From: Phyto melanocephala
Taxonomy: Eukaryota > Arthropoda > Insecta > Diptera > Rhinophoridae
Direction: 5' to 3'
Assembly (NCBI GenBank): GCA_941918925.1
Contig: OW799235.1
Location: 40,136,701-40,200,700 of the forward strand
DNA: 64,000 nucleotides
The first letter of the stretch is position 1. Every line of letters begins with the position of its first letter. Below are positions 11,899 to 21,325 of this stretch, in pieces. A model generated the notes under the pieces. The model was not told the origin of the DNA, made no database searches, and was given only the letters and a program-made list of their open reading frames with translations. The position numbers and the translations under genes were made by a program.

Positions 11899-12861
11899 TA
11901 TATATTAATAACAACAAAATATGTTGATGACTTGTTTTGTATTGTCCCAAATCATTCAATTGATAATATTTTGGAAACATTTAATTCATTTCATGATGAT
12001 ATAAAATTCACAATTGAGATGGAATGTGACTCTAGAATTCCATATTTAGATACATTAGTGATAAGAAGAGGTAATAATTTGTTAATAGATTGGTACCAGA
12101 AACCTACTTCATCTGGAAGAATCATAAATTATTATTCGAAACACCCCAAGGGAATTGTAATTAATACGGCAAGAAATTTAATTGAGAGGGTTTTAAAGAT
12201 TAGTGATACAAAATTTCATAAAAAGAATATAGAGAAAATCAAGAATATTTTAGATGAAAATAATTATCCAATCCAGATAATTTGTAGATTAATAGGACAA
12301 TACAAAAATAGGAGAAATAGTAGCACAAGACTGACAACTGAACCCAAAATTTATAAATCATTAACTTATGTCCCTCTTTTATCTGAAAGATTGAAAAACT
12401 CAAAAATTTACGACTATAAAAAATATATAATGGCCCACAAAACATATAACACGTTAGGTAAACTGTTTAGTAAAACAAAGGATAAGATAGATAAACTTGA
12501 AATGTCTAATTTAGTGTATAAAATACCATGTAATGGTAATGATACTGAAAGTTGTGACAAAGTTTATGTAGGAACAACAAAGAATAAATTAAAAACTAGG
12601 ATCGCTGGACATAGATCTGATCAGAAATACAGGAACACTACACTGACACAAAAAACAGCATTATCATTACATTGCGCTAGTTCTAATCATTATCTAGACT
12701 TCAATAAAACATTAACTTTAAACAAGGAAAACAATTACAGACGTAGGAATATGTTAGAAATGTTACAAATTATTAAAGTACCACCTACACAGAGAATTAA
12801 TTATAAGACTGATACTGCAAATGTTGCCCAAAATTATAGATTATTAGTTAATAAGATCTGA
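11899..12861 (+). pseudogene. Penelope-like retroelement C-terminal half: RT palm end + GIY-YIG endonuclease
   Basis: The frame opens after a TAA at 11896. The RT catalytic motif YVDD lies at 11920-11931. Counting from the next codon (11932), FTIEME and IPYLDTLV lie at about 26-44 and WYQKPTSSGR at 54-63. The GIY-YIG nuclease follows: VYKIPC (195-200), C208, VYVGTT (211-216), R223, H227, and E276 in the RNMLEML helix. The 321-codon stretch is open with no internal stop, although the RT fingers are missing upstream. In intact Penelopes one protein reverse-transcribes at a nick made by this endonuclease. Here the N-terminal part is inverted next to it, so the copy is not functional as a unit. 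Confidence 0.88.
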
Positions 12862-13061
12862 AAACGGTAGTCTAATAGTATTAGTTGTTATTTTTGTAAA
12901 TTATTACTATAAATATGTGAATGAATTATTTTTGTATGTTTGTTTGTTTGTATATTTCAAAAATTGTTTATATTGAAAAAATATTTTCCCGCCTTTTTAC
13001 AAAATATTTTTTCAATTTGAAATTGTTTTGAATTTGTTTTTTGTTTTTATAAAATTTGTAT

Positions 13062-13130
13062 ACATATTACCCTGAAGAAGCTACCCATTGTTTGGTAGCG
13101 AAATATTGGTTAAAATAAATAATTTTTTAT
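13062..13130 (+). other. Penelope 3' end with hammerhead-like core
   Basis: CTGAAGA (13072-13078) fits the hammerhead CUGANGA box. A 6-bp perfect stem GCTACC/GGTAGC (13080-13085 and 13094-13099) follows, then GAAA (13100-13103). Penelope elements are known to carry hammerhead ribozymes in their terminal repeats. One extra A precedes the stem. I could not fold convincing stems I and III, so this may be a degenerate or inactive copy. The second Penelope's 3' end (about 52530) has a related but more decayed 'ccctgataatgatatcgg'. Confidence 0.4.
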
Positions 13131-13259
13131 AAAAAAACTAAAAAAGTTGATCTCAAGCTTGGAAAAATCATATATAATCAATAAAAAAGATCAAGAAATT
13201 TAGACGATATAATAGAACAAAAATAAAATATAACTTTCAAAATATGTGTAAATGATTTA

Positions 13260-13572
13260 AGGCCATGACTGACTATCAGATTTAGTCGTTCGATATGTCA
13301 AAAATTGTATGTGTGTTCAGGAAGTGTGATAGTGTGGACACAAAGTGCACATGTGTGACAGATTTTTTGACAAGTGTGTCCGATTTGATAATCTTTTGAA
13401 AATTTTCATAAAATAATAGTTTCTGTGCGATCAGAGTTGCTTTTTCTAAGCAAGTATGACAGTGTGGCATCCAATAACACATTTTGTTGCGATTTTTTCA
13501 TGTAGGACAGAAAACTATCAGATTTTGATTTGACATAATCGCACGACTTTGTAGGATAGTCAGTCATGGCCT
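13260..13572. mobile_element. PIF/Harbinger-like MITE, 313 bp
   Basis: The perfect 18-bp terminal inverted repeat is aggccatgactgactatc at 13260-13277, with its reverse complement at 13555-13572. It is flanked by TTA on both sides (13257-13259 and 13573-13575). A 3-bp TWA duplication is the Harbinger signature. The inner inverted similarity continues in degenerate form (agtcgt..cgat.atgtcaaa). It has no coding capacity. Confidence 0.75.
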
Positions 13573-13591
13573 TTAATAGTAGGCCTACATA

Positions 13592-14398
13592 CACCATGGT
13601 GTAATTACATACGGTGATAGCGTAAATGTGAGTACTATAGAATAAAAATTATTAGTTGTGGTGGTTTTGTATAATTCTTTATTTTGTTATTCCTAAGGAG
13701 CTCCTCTTGGAAGCTCTAACTTATAAGGCGAAGAATTATTAATTAATTGTGTTCTTAAAACTACTCGCTTATATATAACATTTGAGATTCTTACGGCTAG
13801 TCTAGTAGTCATTAGTGTTGGTTAGTACTTATTTTATTTATTAAAATAATATGTATTAGTACTTAAAATTAACGTTTAGTTCCACACTAGTCGTGGGAAA
13901 AATACAAAATATTAAAGTAACATGAAGCGTGCCGATACTGCACTACATACACATGTTGGTACCGCTTAGTGTGTGTGTTTATATTGTCGCCCGAAGCGGC
14001 AAAGATCATTACGTATAGGCACTTGACATTGTGAAGTGTCGCTAAACCAGACGTTAGCCAGACATATTAAAGTAATGTGATCATTCTTAAATGCATTTAC
14101 TATTGGATGGAATTCCCATGCATTTATTTATACAAACACAACAGGATTCATATTACGGTTTACACAAGAAAGTATAAGTATAGTTACCCTGCAGTACTAA
14201 ATTGTTTATGTGTAAATTACCCTGTAGTATATTGTGCTAGTATCGCTACAGTACATTTTATCTCTCTTTTTTATATATGGAGTTTGACAATACTTGGCAC
14301 TGAAATCTCTTTTTTTATGTATATAGAGTTTGGCAAGTATTGGGACATAAAGAAATAATCAGCTGGGCTGGCAGAGCTACCTGTATAAGTGTACCCTG
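13592..14398. repeat. Family D repeat, copy 1 (unclassified)
   Basis: The left edge 'catggtgtaattacatacgg' with 'tgatagcgtaaa', and the right edge 'tcagctgggctggcagagct' with 'gtgtaccctg', recur together at 58840-59680. Different sequence lies between them there, including a nested insertion. The two ends are weakly inverted relative to each other (tacataaggtg versus tacaaggtg on the opposite strand), which suggests a TIR or fold-back element. No transposase is seen. Confidence 0.5.
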
Positions 14399-14854
14399 AC
14401 CTAGACCAAAAAAAAACCTTTCATAAAGGCTTTAACTTTTAATGTTCTGTATTGAGATGATTTTACATGTACTAAAAAAGTTGCTAATAAGAAACTGTTT
14501 TTTTTACTAAATTGCCCTAAATGTAATTGTTTAGTAAAGCTGCTACTTAATATTTTTTAAATTGTTTGTATGTAGTTTTTTGAACTCGATGTTTCTGCTA
14601 TGAATTATTGGTTATTTTTTTCTTGTCATGTCTTGTTTTAATATTCTTCTACTTTGTTTGAAAACACAAACCCTACCAGAGCGGTAGATAAAAACTTATC
14701 AAACAATTATTGATTTGCCTTAGTGGAAGTCACGTTTTGTTATGTTTGTTTGTTTTTTATATTTACACTGAAATATAGTGATTGGATGTGGGATGAAATA
14801 ATATACATAACATCAAGTATATTTTGCTCACCTCTTTAATACATAGTATTAAAA
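14399..14854. other. No recognisable feature
   Basis: AT-rich sequence with T runs. I find no coding signal and no repeat terminus. Confidence 0.5.
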
Positions 14855-17536
14855 ACAAGTAAGAGCACAATATTCGGCTGTGCCGAATCTTTTATACCCA
14901 CCACCAATTTTGTGTACATTTAAAGCACAATATTTATTACTTTGTTAATCGCTATAGAATAATCTATTTATAATAAACTATGTATCACTTTCTTTGTAGA
15001 GGGTGGTTAAATTTTAAGGGCCCATGTTTAAGGTGAACCACATCTAAACTTTAACTTTTTTCTTGTATTTCATTTGACATTTCTCAATCTCAGACTAACT
15101 CAATTTTAACCGTGGAAAGATACGCAATCGAGCAACGCTTTTAAATATTAAAGATTTTTATAAAAATGGGCGTTCAAATTAAAATGCATTTTGTGCACTT
15201 CGTGATTCTTTTGGTCAACATAATCGTTCGAATTCGCCCACAATCGTGAGAATTGTAAAAAATATTTAAATGTCTGCAAAGCAGGTCTGTATGAAATGTG
15301 AAAACATCTGTGAATGCCATCTTAGTTCGTTGAATGGGAAACATTCCTGTTTTTCACGATAACGTGGCAAAAGAGCAAGCAAACTCGACTCATCATCGTG
15401 CCCAACAATCGAGCATCAACAGTGTCATTGAAAATTTGGACTATCGGATCGTGGTGTGCCGCCTAGGTTGGGGGGCCATTTGGCCGATATTTTGTTCCAT
15501 ACATAATTGAAGCATACAAATATTATCATTATAAAAATAAATGATAATAATTTCATAATAATTTTATTCAAAATCAACATAGTCCCTTAAAATTAAACCA
15601 CCCATTATAACTTCGGTATGCTAGTAAAATGTTTTCGAAAATTTAGTCTTTTAATGAAAGTGGCCGTTAAAATACGCGTGTCAATAAAGTTTCTGCTAAT
15701 AAACATAACTCAGATATTTCAATATATATTTAGTATTCCAAAATCTTTATTCATAGAGAATTTACATGAATTTAAGAGGAAGAAAGTGAATTAAAGGTTA
15801 AATTTTAATGGCCACAGGGTGATTTAAAATATACGTTCTCTGCATTTTTCTAAAACGGGAAATTTATTAGTAAGATTTTGATTTTTAAACTTCTATAACA
15901 TTTTGCTTTTAAAAGATTTTCAAACGAAATAAGTTTTGTATAATTTTAAAATTTGTTAGCCATTACTGCATGAAAATAAGTTGTTTATAATATTTAGAGA
16001 TAATTTTTTTTTTTGCTTAGGTCAAAATTTTCCTAAATTCCCATTTTTAATAGAGCATAACTTCAGGAGAACATAAGCATAAGTTGTTAGCATGCCATCT
16101 AGTAGTTGCTAGTAGAGTCATCTATCTTATCATCTTTATCTTATATTTAGCTACAGTACAATAAATGGCGCAGTGTAAGATGAATAAATGCTAATATATA
16201 TGACTAATATATTTTTATAAAAATTTAAGGAAAAAAGTGAGCGTGGCACATCTATTTTCCGTTATAACGAAGACTTTGACCAAAAAGCCATGTTTGCAAA
16301 ATTTCAGAATCGTACATATATACACTGTGAGGTATATATTTTCGTACATTTTTATCCTTTTCCTAATTCATAGATTTGAGCGATTTTCAGGGAAAAATAT
16401 TCTTTTGACTCGATAAATATATATTCGAAGTTTCATGACTACGTTTATGCGTCTGGACACAATTCAAAACTGAAAGTGGGCGTTATAGTAGGCGTGTCAA
16501 AGTTGTTTTTGCTAATGAGTACAACGTAGGTGTTTCAATATAGTCCTTTATTATTCCAAAATCTTTATTAATAGAGAAATTATATGAATTTCAGGTAAAA
16601 CGTTATATGGGAGGTGGGCGTAAAAGTGGGCGTGGCTCCTTAATTTTTCGGCATAGTAATGAAATTGCCTAGGGGGATAGACGTAGCAAAATTTATCATC
16701 ATACCTCTAATTTTAGCGGTTTTATGAGCTTTTAAATTTCATTAACGGTAGATAACGTGAAAAGTGGGCGTTATAGTAGGCGTGTCAAAGTTATTTTTGC
16801 GAATGAGTATAACTGAGGTGTTTCAATATAGGCCTTTATTATTCCAAAATCTTTATTAATAGAGAAATTATATGAATTTTAGTTAAAACGTTATATGGGA
16901 GGTGGGCGTGGAATATTGATTTGCCGTTACAAAAAAGTGTGTCACAAAAAAGCAAAGTGTGCAAAATTTTAGAGTCGTACATCCAATTTTGTTGCTTTTA
17001 TGACGTTTTTGTTTTTAAATATACCGAAAAATACACTGTGCGGTATAAATTTTCGTACATTTTGATCGATAACTGCTCTCCTAATACATAGATTTAGACA
17101 ATTTTCAGGGAAAAATATTGTCTTTACCCAGGAAATATATATTCGAAGTTTCATGAGTCTACGTTAAGGTGTTTGGACACAATTCCATTTTATTCGATGT
17201 TCGAAGGACACGGTTTTTTCGACCTACTCTTGCTTTTCGAGCTATAACTCTCTTCCTAATATTCCGATTTAGCCCATTTTCTATACCAAACAAACCTTGT
17301 CTATAAGAAAGATTCTGGCAAAATTTGAGCCCCCTAGCTTTTTTGGTGCGACCTCTGTCGTGCTTTCAACAGACGGACAGACGGACAGAGGGACGGACAT
17401 AGCTAGATCGTCATAAAATCAAACCCCGATTCAGAATATATATAATTTATGGGGTCTAAAATGGATATTTCGATGTGTTACAAACGGAATGACAAAATGA
17501 ATATACCCCCACCATTTTTTTGGTGGCGGGTATAAA
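14855..17536 (+). mobile_element. Family A element, near full length
   Basis: It begins 'acaagtaagagcac', then the palindrome attcggctgtgccgaat and 'cttttatacccaccacc'. It ends 'atggatatttcgatgtgtta', 'acggaatgacaaaatgaata', 'ggtggcgggtataaaa'. A 'gacagacggacagagggacgg' run and 'aatcaaacccc' lie before the end (17370-17430). The interior holds a decayed transposase (15112-15506) and repeat units with 'gggaggtgggcgtaaaa' and 'gtgggcgttatagtaggcgt'. It has the same structure as the inverted copy at 27604-30626. Confidence 0.8.
15112..15506 (+). pseudogene. Transposase remnant in family A copy
   Basis: The start gives an HTH-like peptide with FYKNGRSN, ALRDSFGQHNRSNSPTIV, RIVKNI and then TAA. 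The end gives VIENLDYRIVVC and, after a shift, GGHLADILFHT followed by TAA at 15504-15506. I read these as the first and last segments of an insect DUF4817-HTH/DDE transposase whose catalytic core was deleted. The pieces keep their normal order and orientation. Confidence 0.55.
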
Positions 17537-18749
17537 AAGAAATACCCTAATTGGCAACCGCATCGTTCCTTTTAAATTTTTCTTATATTATATATTAACC
17601 AATACTTCAAAGAGGAATTGTCAAAGAAATTTTTCGATTTTGAATTCGAATATTTCAAAAGGTGTTATGAATAAAAGAAAAATTTGTTTACATTACTTAA
17701 ATTTGATAGATTCACTATAAAAATAATGTTAAAATAACACAACTTATTAGACTTTGTTTGTTTGTGTTTTATTTGCTGCGGTTAACATTTCTTTAGAAAT
17801 ACCCATTTCAAAAACATATGTTACGTTTTTAAATGTTCTACAACTCCACGGACATGCCTACAGTACGTAACATTACACACAGCTCGCCTGATATACAAAC
17901 AGGTTGACCTACAATTCCAAAGAAAACGGAAAGCTGCGTTTTTTACTTAAAACTACGCTTGAATTCAAATCCTAACTGATACTTATTTCAAGATAAGTGG
18001 ATTTTCGATTTTTCGTAATATTTCATCAAAAGCGATTAGGAGATATTATTTTCAGGCGGTGCTATTATCTAAGCATGCTTGTGTGTGTGTTTGTTTGTCT
18101 GTCCATAAACGTGATAAAGAACCAAGCTCACTCGTTCGATTAATCTAATAAAAGAAAATTAGTTATAGAAACCACCGCTATGCAGCTCATGGTACTCCGG
18201 GGACTCCCACAATAAATAATCTAATCTGTAGAGCATAAATGCTCATTTCATAGCTGCTCCCCATAATTCTCATTTTTACATTGCTTGCTTGAGAAATTTT
18301 GTTATTTCTTGTCTGCAAGATCATGGACAAAATATTCTCTCAACTTACTCAGAGCTTTAAAACGTTCACAAAGAAAATAGGTTGAAAGTATTTATGTGCA
18401 CCATTAGCTTTAAAATATTTTTTGGCAATATTATATTTTTTGAAAATCTTTCTGATTAAATTAAAAAGTTGATGGGTTCTACTTGTCGCTAAACAAAGGC
18501 AAAGGTCATGTACATACTTTTCTTACTACAATAGATGAAAATTGTGGTCTGTTTTGGAGCAGCTTCAAATGCTCAACATCCGTCTACAAATAGGCAAAGT
18601 TGTACTGAAAAGAGAGCGTCCATGAACATTTGCAGTAAATGACTTGAAAAAATTGGCAAAGGTGTGCGTCATTCCTGTGGCGCAGGACCTTTTTCATCTA
18701 GTGCTAAAAAGAGGGTAACTTTAAATAAAAAAAAATTAAAATTAAATAA
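17537..18749. other. No recognisable gene
   Basis: Mixed AT-rich sequence with a short tg/tttg microsatellite around 18080. A slightly GC-richer patch lies at 18170-18260. No protein similarity is visible in six frames. Confidence 0.5.
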
Positions 18750-20435
18750 TCTATATATATAAAAGAGTAACGTGACTGACTGACTGAATGACCTGAATGA
18801 TCGCACAGCCTAAACGCAAAGAGCTAGAGACATGAAATTTTGACAGTCGGTTCCTCTTTCAATGAATAGCTCCACTAAGATGGGATTTTAGGAAATTCGT
18901 ACTTACAGGGGGTTAAAAAGGGTAAAATCAGTAATCTTATATCTGCTAAACTAAAAACGATACAAATAAAATTGAAAAAGAATTGAAATTTGCACAAAAA
19001 ATAAGCCGACATGTGTCTGGCGTTTTTTTGAATTTTGAACCTCTAAGGGGGAAAAACGGGTAAAAACTGTAATTTGGTACTTTTTTGGTGCCCTATGTAA
19101 CTTCCAAACACATATAGCTAGAAAAAAAGTTTAAACTGTTTTAAGTAGTCCGCGAAAAAATATTAATAGGAATTCGGCACTTTTTTCAAATTCTCATGTA
19201 TAAGGGGTAAAAATTTTCCCTTTTTTCGGTACTTTTTTTAAAATAAACTTTTCTAATATTATTCAATGGGACAAAATTTGATCATTATTATTGCCTAATA
19301 GAATATGGACAAATATTAAGGTGAAATTTTTGGAAATCTTTCTGTAGACAAAAAAGGTACCAAAAAGGGGAAAATTCCATAAAATGTATGTAATTCCTAA
19401 TTTGACGGCCAATTTTCACAAAATTTATAATTGGGATTTCAACAGACAAAAAAAATTATGTAATTTAGTACAAATTGAAACACATTCATAAGAGGATAGA
19501 AAGGGGAAAAATCAGGAAGAGTTTAGTACTTTTTAGAACATAATTACTTTTTTGCAAAAAACAGTAGATTTACTGAATTTAAATCTTGTCTATTTAAATA
19601 TTTTGTTACATAGATATTTGAACATATTTTGGAATTTGGAACTTGGGCCAAAAATTTACTTTTTCGCATTTCTATGGTACTTTTTGTATTTTCAACGTTT
19701 GCGAAGCTAGAATTTTGAAATTAGTGACTATTGATACAAGGTGAGACTGAAAATGTAATGGGCAACCAAAAAGGTATTTTTTTTTAATTTTGTATGGTAC
19801 TTTTTGTATTTTCTACGTTTGCGAAGCAAGAATTTCGAAATTAGTGACTATTGATACAAGAAGGTACTTTTCTGAATTTTAATGGGACTTTTTGTATTTC
19901 CTACGTTTATAAAGCTAAAATAGTGAAGGATTGTTGATTCAACTTGAAAATTAAAATGATATTGAAGACACAAAAAAGGCTTTTCGCATTCTTATTGTAC
20001 TCTTTGTATTTTTACGTTTGTAAATATAGATTCCTAAAATTAGTGTTTTTTGATCCGAGGGTTAAATCCTAATATTACGGACGACCAAAATTACTTTTTC
20101 TCATTTTTTATATATTGTATTGAATTATGAATAAAGGTAATAATAAACCAAGTGGAAGTTTTAGTGAAGGAAAAAATGTTACTATTATTATTTTTAGGGT
20201 CATTTCTGCAAATTATGAATCTTAATTTCTGAAACTCAGTAGCATTGAACTTGCTTTTAGTTAGGAAGTATATGCCCGATATATCCTTATTCTAATTTTT
20301 ATTTTTCATAGTAAATTGAATCAGAGATAAAAATTTTCATTAATTGAACCAAAAATATTTAATAATTAAAAAAAGAACTTGAGTATTCAATAAATAGTAA
20401 GAACTGCGCTAACGAAGTAGCGGGTTAAATGCTAG
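18750..20435 (+). mobile_element. Non-autonomous Helitron, complete ends
   Basis: It starts TCtatatatataaaagagtaac after an A at 18749. It ends gcgctaacgaagtagcgggt...gCTAG (20432-20435) before T. The 3' hairpin is gcgcta/tagcg. TC...CTAG inserted between A and T is canonical for Helitrons. The interior repeats 'ggtactttttgtatttt' with 'acgtttgcgaagc' and 'aggggtaaaaa'-type blocks. There is no Rep/helicase coding. A second copy starts at 63325 in reverse orientation. Confidence 0.85.
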
Positions 20436-20675
20436 TAGTTATTACTATTGAAGGCTTTGACACATTCAAATCGACTCCAGTATCTCAATATCAGATAAAA
20501 AAAATTACTAATTTAATTAGAAGTTTTGCTAGACGAAAATCTATTCCACAAAATTATAAGCAACATAAAAGTACGTGAAAAATTTAATTCATTGGGAAAT
20601 ATTTATGAAGAAACTATTTGTTCTTTTGAAGCCAAAGAAGGTATGGTTAATAGACCTATTGTATATGCTAATGCA

Positions 20676-21325
20676 TTTTTTATTTATTTATTTTGGTCTA
20701 TGGATTCAAGATCATTACAGACTTTTAGACAGTACAAATAGTTACATACTTTCTGTTATTCAAGATAAAAATAATTTTAGACTTTACAATATTAACATTA
20801 AAAGAAAAATCAACATATTGATAAAATTTATTAAATTCAGTACAAATTTTTAAAAACGGATCAGAGTTGGCATAATTTCTTCTGAAAACTTTGACAGATA
20901 GCGTATAAAAATAACGTGTAGAACGCGATGGTACACTAAAAGATATATTGGAAATTAAGAAATCAGAGCATACATTTCCCTTTATTAAGTTGAGAACAAA
21001 CGTGACATTTAGCATAGTTCTTCGACTTTTTAGTGTTGGCAGCTTTATAAGAGCAAGTCTACTTGTGTAAGGCGTCATGTTTAATGGATTCCAGTTTAGG
21101 CCTCGAAGACAAAATAACAGAAATTGTTTTTGTACAGATTCAATACTATTGTTGTAAACATTATACGTTGGATCCCAAATTATTGAACCATACTCAAGAA
21201 TAGGCCTGACCAGGGAAGTATATAATTGTTTCGTTATGTATGGGTCCTTAAATTCCTTCGACCAGCGTTTCATAAGTCCAAGTACTGCACGTGATCTTAT
21301 TAACGCAAACTTTGAGAATTGGTGG
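20676..21325 (-). pseudogene. 5'-truncated Jockey/CR1-like LINE, C-terminal domain
   Basis: A minus-strand 182-residue frame (21273 to 20725) contains MKRWSKEF, DPYITKQLYTSLVRPILEYG, IIWDPTYN, SVQKQFLLFCLRGLNWNP, LPTLKSRRTMLNV and a C-terminal FNKFYQYVDFSFNV. This is the thumb/C-terminal region after the RT palm of Jockey-like LINEs. The upstream peptide (IRSRAVLGL) reads on in frame to about 21325, where the copy is truncated. An (AATA)n tail at 20676-20695 on this strand marks the 3' end. It is related to, but less decayed than, the LINE at 5571-8140. Confidence 0.85.
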
